Part shown: one piece after another, positions 52,527-63,789 of the stretch
How positions within the stretch are numbered: position 1 is the stretch's first letter
Layout of the letters: every line of letters starts with the position of its first letter
Assembly: GCA_039545275.1 (NCBI GenBank)
Contig: BCHS01000006.1
Coordinates: 1 to 64,000, forward strand
Length of the DNA stretch: 64,000 bases
Source of the DNA: Pseudomicrostroma phylloplanum
Lineage: Eukaryota; Basidiomycota; Exobasidiomycetes; Microstromatales
Direction of reading: 5' to 3'
Made by a program: the position numbers and the translations under genes
Notes under the pieces: generated by a model
What the model was told of the DNA's origin: nothing
Databases searched by the model: none
The model's input: only the letters and a program-made list of their open reading frames with translations

Positions 52527-55500
52527 ATGGGCCGACTGTCATTCACCCTCTGCTTTGTGCTCTGCCTAATCCTCTTCTGCTCCCCAATTATCTCCCTCGC
52601 GCAAAGACAAAGAGCCTCTGGCTCATTTGATTCCACCTTGCCTACGTCTTCAGGAAGACGCTTCGTGCCTCATAGCTACATTGTCGAGTTTGACCCCAAG
52701 CTGGTTAGCGCCGCAAACTACAAGGTGAGTGGACGAAACCCTTCGCGTTAGCTTGTGCCCGATAGATAGGCTCACACACTACCGCTTCCACGGTCTCCGA
52801 TCAGGCACATCTCGATACCTTCTACAAGGATCTGAAGGCGGCAAACCCACAATGGAAAGTCCAGCATCAATTCGAGTACGACCTCCACGATGTCTTCCTT
52901 GGAGCCTCCTTCATCATGAGACCTCTTGACTCTCTTAAGAGAGCTGACGACGCTTCCGGCGACGCTCACCTCTCCGAGATGGCCATGATGGTGATGGACA
53001 ACCTGTCAAAGCATTCTTCGGTTCAAAGTGCCTGGCGCGACAGTCTCATTTCTCATGCTCACGAGGGCGAGCGACGCAAGTCAGACAACTCCATCGCCAA
53101 GGATCGACCTTTTGCCAGGCATGAAATGGTGCAACATCCCCAAAGCAAGGTGTCTTCGGCAACTTCGCACTCTCGTCGGCAGCTACCTGGACGACCTGAT
53201 GCCTATCCCCCTCACGTACAACAAGGCATCGACATTCAGCATCGTCTAGGCAACTTCGGAGAAGGCGAGCTGGTCTGCGTCATCGACGTTCCAGTCGACT
53301 ACACCAACCGTTTCCTCAATGGGGATGCAAAGGGTGCCTGCCTAGGTGAAGGCTGCCCCATCAGCAGCGGTGTCTACTACTACGAGAAGGGGGATGGCCA
53401 GGGCGAGCTCCCTCCCACTCCGCTACCCAAGATTGCTCCAACCACAAACGTGGACTGGTGAGTTTCCATTGACTTCTCGCTCATTCTTTTACTTGCCTCA
53501 GCTGACTTTGTTCTCGCAATCCCAGCTTCCATGGTACACACGTTGCTGGAATCATCATTGCCGACCAATCGGAGCTCTTCGTTGGTGCATCGCCCGACGC
53601 TAGGGTGGTGTCCATCGGCGCTTTCCTATGTGGCTCAGGGGAGACACGTGACTCTATCCTGGTCGATGCCTTCGTACAGGCCAAGAAGAAGCGCTGTACG
53701 ATCGTCAACGGTAGCTTTGGCAACATTGGTGAATGGCCCGGCGGACCTACTACCATTGCCGCGTGAGTAGTGCCGCATCCCACTGCTTTCGCCTGTCCTC
53801 TGCTCACTTGCTGCCCTTCGTCGCTCTTCGCAGGGATCGTTTGGGCGCTCAGATCCCAGTCATTATCAGCGCCGGCAACAGCCGTAGTCTTGGTCCTGTG
53901 TCTCTCGGCTGTCCAGGTTGCGGTGAAAATGTCATCTCAGTGGCCAGCGCAGAGAACAAAGACCTGTGGGGCATCCCTTTGGTAGTGGACAGGCCCATCT
54001 ATGGCAACAGAACCGACACCGTAGTCGTCGAGACGTCGATCTCCTGGACCTTCAATGACACTACCCTTCTACAAGAGCTCCCAGTCTGGTTCACGCCTGC
54101 AGCCCTTAAGGCGGGATCTGATCCTGGCTTTGAGTGAGCTTACACGGACTCGATCGGTGCTTGCAAAACGATATTGACGTCCCTGCCTTTTCATCGCCTT
54201 CCCTCAGTGCATGCAAGCCTCTGGGCGACAATGTTGGCGATCTCTCGGCAACGCTTCCTGTCGTCTTCCGAGGCGGGTGCGGTGTGCAAACCAAAGTCGA
54301 GGAATTGCAAGCGAAAGGTGCCAGGACGATGATCCTTGTAGCTGACGACACCATGTGAGTCCTGCCGTGAGCTAGTCATCAGCTTGATGACTTTCTGCTC
54401 TATTGCTGGCTAGGGATTGGCATTGACTATTCTCGACATCGTACTTTCATCCTCTACCTTAGACCACGAAGCTACTTCTTTCCCGACGTCTTTGACATGT
54501 TCATCGGCATCATCGAGCGAGATGCAGCCGATGCGCTGCTCAAAGCGGTGGCAGACAGGCCCTTGATTGCATCCATCAGCCCAGGAGAGCCGTATCGGTT
54601 TGCCAAGACACCCAACAAAGACGTCGGCGAGATCAGCAACTTCAGCAGCATGGGTCCTTCTAATCTGGGTCAAATGAGACCACACGTCACTGGCATAGGC
54701 GGATCCGTCTTGAGCTCTCTACCTGAGCCAGTAGGACTGGGAGTCTTGGAGGGCACTTCGATGTCAGCGCCGATGATTGCAGGCGCCGTTGCCTTGTACC
54801 GTGGGAAGCACCCGGATGCCTCCCCTGCCAAGATTCGAAAGGCATTCGTCCACCATGGTAAGCCTGCAGTGACCACCAGCGGTCCTGATGGCAAGTACGA
54901 GACACTCTTCCTCGGAGGTGGCATCGTCAACGTCACTGCCGCCATCAACGCCAAGACGGACATCATGCCGCTCAACTTCGACTTTGGCGACTCGAGCACC
55001 AACAAGCGCATCTTTTATCAGGAGCTCCGTATCAAGAATGAAGGCACAACCGCCAAGACGTACTCCATTGATCATGAGCCTGCACAGAGCTACTGGGCGT
55101 TGCAAGAAGGCGCACCCCTCAAGCGAAAGGACCCTTTGTACATGGCATTGACCACTCCAGAAACAAATGACGAGGTCGCTAAGGTTGATATTGCCCAGAA
55201 GACCATCACGCTAGGTGAGTGTGTTGTCCGGCTGCCTTCCACCATCGCAACGGATTGCTGATCAGATACATCTCGTTCTCTGCCCACAGCTCCCAATGCG
55301 ACTGGGACAGTTCGCCTCGTCTTCACTCCTCCTACGCAAGCACCTCGCTGGAACCTCTACTCTGGCTACATCCGTGTCGGCTCAGGTGACGAAATCGCTC
55401 GAGTTCCCTACGGAGGCATCGCCGGTGTTCTCAGCAGCCTTCCAGCTATCCAGTCGGGCCTCAGTACATACAACACCTCTCTGCCAGCCCTCTACAGACC

Positions 55501-56459
55501 TGGTCTGGAGGAGCAGATCACCAACGATACGACTGTGTGGGGCATGAATGAACAAGATCAGCGAACGATCCCAGTGTTTGCTTTTGCTCTACAGACGCCC
55601 TCGGAGAGAATCTACATCGACCTCGTGGCTGCCGACATAGACTACGACCCCACCTTCCCCATCATCGACGATCCTAACCCAAAACAGGGCTATCTCTCAT
55701 TGTTCGACGCGAACTTACTGCAAACTGATGGAAGCTCGACTATCCCTCTGCTGACCGGTGGAAAGGTGGCCTCGGCCAGTAGCAACAACAACAGCAGCTC
55801 CGTCAGTGGCAACAGCATCAAATGTAGCCTCACCGACAAGGCGAAGGGGTCCAAGTCCTCCAAGTACACCAGGGTCGACGATGTCCCAGTGGTCGGTCGG
55901 TTGTACACCGACGACAATGTCAGCCGTAACTTTGTCTCCACGCGCTCGCTCGATGGCTCTGGCTTCTACCCTGTCTTCCTGGTGAGTGCAAGTGAAGCTT
56001 GTTGTCATCGCCCCTTGAGTGCTAGGCAGAGCAGTGCACTGACGACCCACCTCCTCCGTCCACTCATCCTCACCAGACCCGCTACCCGGAGAAGCCCGGC
56101 CGGCCAGGTACGAGATTCGAGTTGCAGGCAGGGAAGTATCGAGTACTCCTTCGAGCGTGAGTACAGCAGTCCAGCTCCTTCGAGTACTGTACACCAGCCA
56201 TGACCACGGTCAATCACACTGACAACCCTCTCTTCTCACAACCTCTTCTCCCTACCTCCCTTCCTTTCCTGCTCACAGTCATCGCTGGACCAGCGGCAAC
56301 GGCCCGGCCGACCTGGATCTCGAAGCCAACTACGACTCGTACCTCTCGCGCGTATTCGAATTCCGTCCTTCTGATAGAGGGAGTGCTAGTGGTAGTGGTA
56401 GTGCCAAGCAGAGCGCGAAGGGAAAGGGAAAGGGAAAGGCTGATGGTGGAGAGGGGTAG
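52527..56459 (+). CDS. Secreted subtilisin-like serine protease (S8 family, PA-domain type)
   Basis: Nine exons: 52527-52724, 52805-53457, 53526-53762, 53834-54133, 54208-54354, 54463-55214, 55290-55981, 56077-56156 and 56279-56459; 1079 residues, all phases consistent. A hydrophobic signal peptide (LSFTLCFVLCLILFC) is followed by an I9-like propeptide (SYIVEFDPKL). The triad is intact: Asp near 227 (VCVIDVPVD), His near 286 (FHGTHVAG), Ser near 611 (EGTSMSAPM); the oxyanion Asn is in ISAGN near 378. Between His and Ser lies a protease-associated-like insert (VVFRGGCGVQTKVEELQAKG). After the catalytic domain comes a long beta-rich C-terminal part and a Gly/Lys-rich tail. The layout resembles fungal minor extracellular proteases of the Vpr/C5a-peptidase type. 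Likely an extracellular endopeptidase for nutrition or host interaction. Confidence 0.93.
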
Positions 56460-57070
56460 GGTGCTGTTGAAGGCAGACCAAGATCAAGATGGGACCAGCC
56501 TCCCAATCGCCCCGGCTATCAGCCAGCAGCCACTACCCACTGCGTTCTCCAGTCTCTGGACTCTCGTCTCACCCTCTCTGGTCTCTCTTGTCCCCTCGCT
56601 GGCTCGAGCATCCACACTCCTTCCCATTCCGGTTTCGAGAGTAGTATAGTATCATCTAGACGCTCCAGCTTTCATCTAGCAATACAGCTACACATCCATT
56701 CAGTCGTTCACTCCTCTCTTTGAGCTCTGTTTGATTGGCTCGTTGCCTGAGTGACTCTCTCTCGCTGTCCCTCGACTTCACTGCTCTGACAATATTCCTG
56801 CCTTCTTAAGTCAGAGCAGTCAAGAGGCATGACGAAGTGAGTGGGCAGTCCGAAGAGCCGAAGGACTCGTCATGCGTCGCACGTTTCCTACCCAGATACA
56901 GTATGAAGCTGGTTCTGGATCTGCTTGAAGTCATGTATGCCATTCCAGGGGTGGGGAGAAACAGATGTGCTATACAGAAGCATGGAGCTTACAGTCCGAT
57001 GCAGTGAGGGAATCGAGTGCGGAAGATAAGGTAGGACTGAGGAGGCCTGATCAATCTTACAGCATACCAG
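56460..57070. other. Convergent 3' region
   Basis: About 610 bp between the stops of the subtilase (plus) and F1 (minus). Probably both 3' UTRs; no gene seen. Confidence 0.45.
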
Positions 57071-58325
57071 CTACCTCGTCTGCTCTCTGTCAGCTTGTCG
57101 CGCCACTCGCCTCTTGCAAACTGCCAGCTCCTCCTCCTTCTCTTGGAGCAGCTTCTGCCTCAACTCTTCCGAGATCTCCTCAGCGCACCGTATATCATCC
57201 ACCTCTGCCTGTACATAGGCCACCAGTCTCTGCGCAAAATACCCAGTCTGGTCCCTCCTCAGAGCACGACTTGCTTCGCTGCCTAGTGGCACGCGCAGCT
57301 CGTGTTGGGCACGGTAGTAGCTCTCCATCTGGAGTGCGAGCTCAGAGAGGGACCAGATGATAAGAGGAGGAGGATCGTCGGGTGAGCTTCTACTTGTGGG
57401 ATACCTGCAGAACCATTCGCCTGGTAGGACGGCTGCTGGGCCGGGGCGCTCCACGATGGTAGCGGCGTGATTGCCTTCAGAAGGTAGTACTGCGTCTTGT
57501 GCCTGGTGTCCGTACCTCCAGACGTGCACCTGGGTTGACTTCCTAGCCTGTGTCAAAACGAGGACCGAGCCCCTAGCATCTGAGTGGCGCCACAGCTTGA
57601 CACCAATAGCATTCCGATCCCCTTCTGCCCACTTGTTCACCACAGCCAGCAGATGGACCACATCCTCGTTCGCCCAGGCTACCTCGATGGTCGTGAAGAT
57701 GCGCTCTGAGCAATCCACGTAGCTTTCGTCTGGCTCTTTCAGCAGAGGGACTGTCTCCTCTGATGAATTGTTGATCTTGACGTAGGCAATGTCGGTCGTT
57801 GTGCTGCGTGCACAATCAGCCTGACTGTACGAGCGGTCAAACAGTGGACTGCAGCAATGATGGTCAGTCTTCATGTCTCTGCGCCCTCGAGCTCCCATGT
57901 GTACCTCAGACTCACCGGCGGTGGAGCTGATCCGCCACCTTGGACCACAGCCAACCTGTAGCCCGCCCATGGGGAGCAGTCGGGTCACCCCAGAACCACA
58001 CCTGACCAAGGATCTCCTGACCTCCTTCCTCCTTCTCTTCCTCTCGAAGAGCCACGCCCATAGTAGGGGTCAGTCCCCATGAGAGGCGCCAAGCGGGTGA
58101 GAACTCTCCGTAGGTGAGACGATAGAACAAATCCTGGGTGATCCAGCCGAGACAGATTGGGCCATCCCCTTTGCCTTCTTGAGAGATGTGGCGAGATGCC
58201 TGCTCTGTGATCTCGACTAGAGCTAGAAGCTCGTCGTCGAGGGGAGCACTGCCGTCTGAGCTGTTTGGTGAGAGTGGTGGAGGAATTTTCGCCGCTGCTG
58301 TGGTCATTGGTGGAGGCGAGGTCAT
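57071..58325 (-). CDS. Family F protein F1, intact
   Basis: Two exons, 57916-58325 and 57071-57848, phase 2, 395 residues from the ATG at 58325 (MTSPPPM, a start conserved in F2, F4 and F5; an upstream ATG at 58532 would add 69 residues). Exon 1 has KGDGPICLGWITQDLFYRL, AWRLSWGLTP and VWFWGDPTAPHGR. Exon 2 has TIEVAWANEDVVHLLAVVNK, NAIGVKLW, VLVLTQARKSTQVHVWRYG, IVERPGPAAVLPGEWF, and a helical end (EVDDIRCAEEISEELRQKLL). The E-V-A-W-x-N-E, later Lys/Asp, strand-helix pattern faintly recalls PD-(D/E)XK-like fungal proteins, but this is not secure. No signal peptide seen. Confidence 0.65.
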
Positions 58326-58694
58326 CGTGGTCTTGATATTCCATCGACTGTTCAGAAGGGCTGCTTCTTTGCTGAGCTTATCGAGTTCCACAAAAATCAA
58401 GTCGATTACATCTGACTGTTGTGAGGTTAAAGAGAAGAATGAGGATGAGGAGAAGGAAAAGGAAGCATCGATCGGGGGTTCCGTCTCCACGTGCCTACGG
58501 AAGTCCACGCAGCGCGGAGGTTGTGGAGACATTTAAAATGTACATGGCGATCAGCAGCGGTGCGTTAGATGCTCAAACGAAAGTGTGATGGGACAAAAAG
58601 CCATGTTGATGGTCGTACAGTAGAGTCAGTAGCTACGATGACAGGATTCCTTCTTTCGGATCGACGGCGACCTTACGTTCCCTTGCGCTACCTT
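58326..58694. other. Upstream region of F1
   Basis: The left 200 bases stay open in the F1 frame (to ATG 58532) and share weak similarity with the same region of F5, so they could be 5' leader or an N-terminal extension. The rest is intergenic to the end of F2. Confidence 0.4.
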
Positions 58695-59763
58695 CTATTC
58701 GATTTGAAGGCAAATGTGAAGCCGTCTCTTGACCAGGACCACAAGTATCGAGAGGGGTAAGACGAAGGCGGAAGGGTGTATTTCGAATGTGTCCTCAGTA
58801 GTGCTGAAGTCTGGGATCCAGTGACCAGGTGTGATGGCGGCTGGACCGCCTCGCTCAATCACTGCCGCACTGGTACTCCGTGGGCCGCGAACCGAGGCTT
58901 CTTGGGCCTTTGCTCCATATCGCCAGACCTGTACTTCTGCCGTGTATCTGGCTTGAAGCAGGACAAGGATAGAGGCATCGTTGTCCACAGACGAACACTA
59001 TAGCCTCTAGCTGTAAAGCGATCGCGTTGTTATCGGCTTCCGTCCAGCGACGTACTTCATCGACAAGCCGTGCCACGTTCTCGTTATTACAGGATACCTC
59101 GACGGTGGCGAAGATTGTGTCTACTCCGTACGTATACTGTAGCACTCATCTGGCTGTTTGACGACGGTCGTATCTGTCCTTGCCCGTTCAGTGCCTCTAG
59201 TGACGGTGATATCCGTGTTCGGGTCCCTACCGGCTTCGGCTTCACTGTGGAAGCGGTGTGATAGCCAAGTAGGGCGGTCAGTTGATGATCTCGAGTGGTT
59301 TGCCGCTATGACTGTGTCGATTCATCTCACTAGTCAGCGAGATGGGACACGTCTTTAGTCCGCCTTGCACTTGTCCCGCCGCTCGTTGCGCTCTCTCCAC
59401 AAAAGCCTTGTGCTCGGCTTCCGAGGACCTCGTGGTGAAGAACACACCACTTTCATCCTCGACGGATTCCCAGGACCTCTTGACCGGGATCGACTGCGTC
59501 AGGCGCAAGTCGTCGCTGATATTTGTGGCCAATTGCGTAGCGCTGTCTGACTCGTCGGCCTCAAGCTGAGGTCTGGACGTCGGGATGGGCATGAAAGCAG
59601 TCACAGCGAGGATGAGAGGCCCAGTAGGAGCTCCTAAAGAGATTGTCGCTGTGATGTTGGTCGTAGCGATGTAGGGTATCGCGGGGAAAACATAGTTGAC
59701 TAGCGCAGCAGGTGTTGCTGGAGAGGTGCTCGTGATGAGGTCCACAGTAGGGGTGGATGTCAT
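58695..59763 (-). pseudogene. Family F copy F2, deleted and frameshifted
   Basis: Starts MTSTPTVDLITSTSPATPAA (ATG 59763) and is readable through LRLTQSIPVKRSWESVEDES to KTCPISL, where about 60 residues (the LGxxTxDMF to WGDP part) are missing and the sequence jumps to the ACTAGTGAG donor. Exon 2 keeps VKQPDECYS, ATVEVSCNNENVARLVDEVR, then VLLQARYTAEVQVWRYGAKA and IERGGPAAITPGHW, but in at least three different frames. The C-terminal coil is lost. A pseudogene with several independent lesions. Confidence 0.7.
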
Positions 59764-60790
59764 CTTGCGTTTCTTTCGAGACTGCTTAGACAGATGGTAA
59801 CTCGTAGAAGAATGCACTCGAGGCGCACTGTGGCTTCTTGAGCATCTACTCCGTGCCTCCAGACTTGAACCTCTGGCGAGTCCCTGGCTCTGAGCAGGAT
59901 CATGACAGAGGCGCCGGCATTGGCGGTTGGAGGCCACAGATTGACGCCTGTTGCATTTGCCCCAGATTCGGCCCACCGATGCACTTCGTCGAGGAGGCGT
60001 GCCGTATTCTCGTTCGACCAGGCCACCTCCAGCGCTGTCATACTCTGTTGCGGTAGCCGTTGTCCGGCTCTTTCTGCACTGTGACCTCTCTGGTGGCCCG
60101 CGCGGTGCCTCTGGCTATTGTCAGCTCCTTCTTCTCGTTGCGGATCGCTTCAAGGAAGCTGTGTGAGCGATAGACAAGAACAGTAGCGATGATTAGTATG
60201 ACATTCTTTCCCCGGGTGGTCGCTTCTGTCACATCAAACTCACTAGCCTCTCAGTTGCTTGACCGCCTGGTCGTGAAGCCACTCTATCCCATGCTCGTGC
60301 ATTGGGGACGGGTCCCCCCAGCAGTATATCTCTCCGAGAGTGCCCCTGCCCTCTCTCTCTTTCGTCGAGATCTCCTGATCAGGAGTGACCCCCCATGACA
60401 AGCGGTCAGCACCGGAGAGGCGGTCGAGAAGCCTTTCACACATGTCCAGAGTAACCCATGATGGGTCCGGCCTCCGGTCCACCTTGTATCTGTACAGCTG
60501 CTTCTTTGGCTTTGCGGTCCAAGCACTTGAGCTCCTCGTCCAAAGAGGAAGTCGTAAGAAACGGGCCGTCTTGGCTTTCCCCGGACCCTCAGCTCCTCTT
60601 GACAGGGCTCGATTGTGTTAGACGTGAGTCAGTTCTCATATCGTTCGTAAGGTCATTCAAGACATCCGAGTCTATAGGTGGGCCTTGAAGTGCGGAGGGG
60701 ATGTTGCTAGCAGCGGGCCTCCAGCGACGAGAGAAGCGGGCGTCGTCGGAGGGGTATTGTTTGCGAGAGTCAAGGGTGGAGTAATGTCAT
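59760..60790 (-). pseudogene. Family F copy F3, frameshifted
   Basis: The conserved start (ATGACATT at 60790) hits a stop after six codons. Downstream, RLTQSSPVKRS is followed by TGA where F2 has TGG. The WGDP exon (TLDMCERLLDRLSGADRLSW, IYCWGDPSPMHEHGIEWL) is shifted relative to the first part. Exon 2 holds EVTVQKEPDNGY, then after another shift LEVAWSNENTARLLDEVHRW and ILLRARDSPEVQVWRHG, and it ends at 59760 overlapping the F2 start codon region. Clear pseudogene. Confidence 0.7.
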
Positions 60791-60823
60791 CTTGAGTATG
60801 TGGTTAAGATGTCGAGCACACGA

Positions 60824-61477
60824 TCAGAGTATGGCTACTCCTTCGTTCTGCCATGCCACCTCAATCGCAGTCCGAAAGACGTCAGGCTGTTTGCCTAAGC
60901 TGACGTCCCTGGGTGCCCGGGAGGTTCCGGCTGCTCTGGCGATGGTCTGCTTGCGTTGGCCCGAGGTCCTCATCTTGCTGTTCCAGTAACCAATGAGCCC
61001 AAAAGCGTCGGTCAGCATAGTTGCGTCAGATGTTCTCCTTCTGCTCCAACAGTCCACTCACTAGCCTGAGAGTTGGTCCCTCGTCTTGCGCTGGACCCAC
61101 TCGCCAACCTCGTCGTGCATCGCATTGGGATCTCCCCAGAACAGGATCAACCCAAAGGAGCCGCCATCCTCCTTGCCCTGAACGGCTGACTCGAAATCTG
61201 CCGTTGATCCCCAGGAGAGGCGGTACATGCTCGAGAGGCCGGTGACCAAGCGGTCGAACATGTCTTCGGTGGCATATCCGAGCGAGATCGGGCCACTTCT
61301 CGCCCCTGTCAAGATCTTCAGAGCGGCAACCTGCGCATTTTCAACAAGATCCTCGAGCTCTTGCTCCGCGGATTTGTTGGTGAAGAAAGCTCCGACTCCG
61401 CGATGTGCCAGGACTAGACTTGGTGAGGGGTCAGTCGTGACTCGCCTGTCTTTTGCTCGGGGCACGGTGGTCTGCAT
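60824..61477 (-). CDS. Family F protein F4, C-terminally truncated
   Basis: Exons 61062-61477 and 60824-60977, phase 2, 189 residues. Exon 1 is intact: RSGPISLGYATEDMFDRL, MYRLSWGSTADF, LILFWGDPNAMHDEVGEW. Exon 2 reaches FRTAIEVAWQNEGVAIL and then stops at TGA, losing most of the second domain and the coil. The ancestral start (ATG 61579, MTSTPHLA) is closed by TAA after eight codons but is in frame with the ATG at 61477, which could serve as a new start. Either a decaying gene or a short derivative keeping only the first module. Confidence 0.55.
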
Positions 61478-61579
61478 GGAGCGTTGCGGACAGGAGGAGC
61501 GGGAATGACGAGGACAGCAGGTGTTGTAGGAAGAGTACTTGAGTGGTTGTTGTTAGGCTAAATGAGGAGTCGAAGTCAT

Positions 61580-62095
61580 CGTGATCTTGATACTATAGAC
61601 GAACGGTCAGAAGTGGGAGATGCTGAGCAAGAGAGGGTAGACGGCTGACGTGGCACAGTCTCTCAGGTACCGGACCCGAATGTCAGCGCGCGCGCGATCA
61701 TGGTGGCGGAAGGCCAAGGGCAGCGGAAGTATAGTGGTACTGCCGGCGGGCCTCAGAACTTGAGCTGAAGCTGCAATGGGAGGGAAGAAGAGTAAAGCAG
61801 TCGCACTGGAGAGCCATTCGTATCCAGTGAGGTGGGCTTCGAGATGGAAGAGCTTGGGTGGAGATCTCAGCAGAAGCTGCGGAGGAGTCAATGAGGTGAG
61901 GTATTATAGACTGTTCCACGCTACAGTGAGAAGAGGGAAAGCATGCAGGACTAATAGTATACAATTGATCAAGTCCTATGCTCACGCACTGCGTCCCTTC
62001 GCTGCCAACATCTCCTTTTGACTGCCACTCGCTCATGGCGGGGACAGAGAAGCCTCTCTCTGGCCTCCTCTTCTCTCTGTGGGGCCGCGAGCCGC
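61580..62095. other. Gap between F5 and F4
   Basis: About 515 bp with no supported gene: 3' region of F5 and upstream region of F4. It contains a short CGCGCGCGCG run near 61688. Confidence 0.4.
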
Positions 62096-63329
62096 TCAAT
62101 CGCTCCCTCCCTCAGACCCTCGGGCTATCTCGCTGTAGAACCTAAGCACCTCTTCTCTTTCGCGAAGAAGGTGTTCCCTCACTTGTTCCGAGATGCCCTC
62201 GGCGCATCGTATGTCATTGATCTCTCGCTGCGTGAGCGTCGCCTCCCTCTGCATTGCGTCAGCCTTCCTCGCCGCAAGGATTCGCTGCCTTTCGATGCCC
62301 GTTGCTTCATCCTCGACACGGTCTGCCACCATCTCCTCCACCAATGCGGCAAGCTGCGAGAGTGACCAAACGACTGGCGGAGGATCGACGCCGAACGTCT
62401 GTTCAGTAACGCCAAAATTTGTGAACCAGTCACCAGGCACGATAGCTGCTGGTCCCGAGCGCTCCACCAGAGCAAGAGCGGTATTTCGTGCCCCACAGAG
62501 CTCCAGTGAATCCTCAGCCTTCTGACCATACCTCCAGACTTGCACATCGGATGAGTCCTTAGCCTGGAGCAAGACGAGGATGGAGGCCCCCTCATCTGAA
62601 GAGTGCCAGACCTTGAGCCCGATAGCGTTGCGTCCGGACTCCGCCCAGCGGTTCACTTCAGCTAGGAGCTGTTCCATGGTCTCGTTCCCCCAGGCTACTT
62701 CCACGGTGGTAGAGACGAGCCTGTGTGAACCAAGATAGCAGTCATCCGGCTCTTTCATCAGCCTGACCTCTCTTGCTGGTCCCTCAGGCAGGTCGATCCT
62801 GGCAATTTCGGTCGTGGTGCTGCGTCCACTGCGCGTGACACTGAGAGAGGGGTAGAACAGCCAGCATTACTGCTCAGCATACAGTACGCCCGATACACTG
62901 TGCCCTCGGGCCCCCACTTCAGTACTGTACTCCAACTTACTAGCCTGTGAGCTGCTGGCAGACTTTGGTGTGAAGCCACTCGATCGTCCTCTCGTGTATA
63001 GGGGTCGGATCTCCCCAGAATAAGATCTGCCCGACAACGCCATGCTCCTCCTGCCGAAGGGCTTCCCTCATATTCGAAGTCAATCCCCAAGACAAGCGCC
63101 ACGCGCTCGAGAAGTCGCTGCTGAGCTGATCGAACATGTCTTCCGTCACCCAGCCGAGACAGAGTGGCCCATCTCCCTTGCCTCCCTCGTAGATGTCGGA
63201 AGAGGCCTGCTTTGCTCTTTCGAGCAGAGATGACAATTCCTCCCCGAGAGAAGCAGTGCTTGAAGGGCTCGTAGGCGTTAGTGGAGGAGAGGTCATCGAG
63301 GTGGTGATCATCGGTGGGGTTGAGGTCAT
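62096..63329 (-). CDS. Family F protein F5, intact
   Basis: Exons 62941-63329 and 62096-62840, phase 2, 377 residues from the ATG at 63329 (MTSTPPMITT); a longer frame from ATG 63479 adds 50 residues. Exon 1: GKGDGPLCLGWVTEDMFDQL, SAWRLSWGLTSNM, ILFWGDPTPIHERTIEWL. Exon 2: MKEPDDCYLG, TTVEVAWGNETMEQLLAEVN, RWAESGRNAIGLKVW, ILVLLQAKDSSDVQVWRYG, VERSGPAAIVPGDWF, VVWSLSQLAALVEEM, then a helix (QREINDIRCAEGISEQVREH). All blocks of F1 are present and aligned, so the family constraint is visible. Function unknown; two globular modules plus a C-terminal coil. Confidence 0.65.
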
Positions 63330-63789
63330 CGTGATCTTGAGGCTTGATCGAACGTCTAAGAGGGTCTTCTCTTTGGTGCTCCACGCGTTGTATGTCAGTC
63401 GATCAAAACTCTGAGTCGAGTCAAGAAAAGGAAGAGAAGAGTTCAAGCAAGGTATCGCAGCTTCCGATACCGGAAGCATCTATTAGCGCGCGTGGCCCTC
63501 AGTGTAGTCTGAGCTTGGCAGGCGAAGGCGCAACCGCGTAGAATGAGACTACCGGTGCAGGGGCTAGTCACATAGGACGCCCACAAATCAGCGTAAAGAT
63601 GGCACAGATGGTCGAAGTGACGTGCACACAGATCGTTCAATACAGAAGTCCCAACAATAGGGTTTGATTTCGGCATTGGCTTCGGCATGATAGGCTCTAG
63701 CCCGAGTGGAAGGATGCAGGACTGAAGATACAACATCTCAAAGTACCAAGTCGGGGGAGCACTGTAGGTGGTATCTGCAAATGCCGGGA
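63330..63789. other. Gap between F6 and F5
   Basis: About 460 bp. The left 150 bases are open in frame with F5 and may be leader or an N-terminal extension. The rest is intergenic with nothing recognised. Confidence 0.4.
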
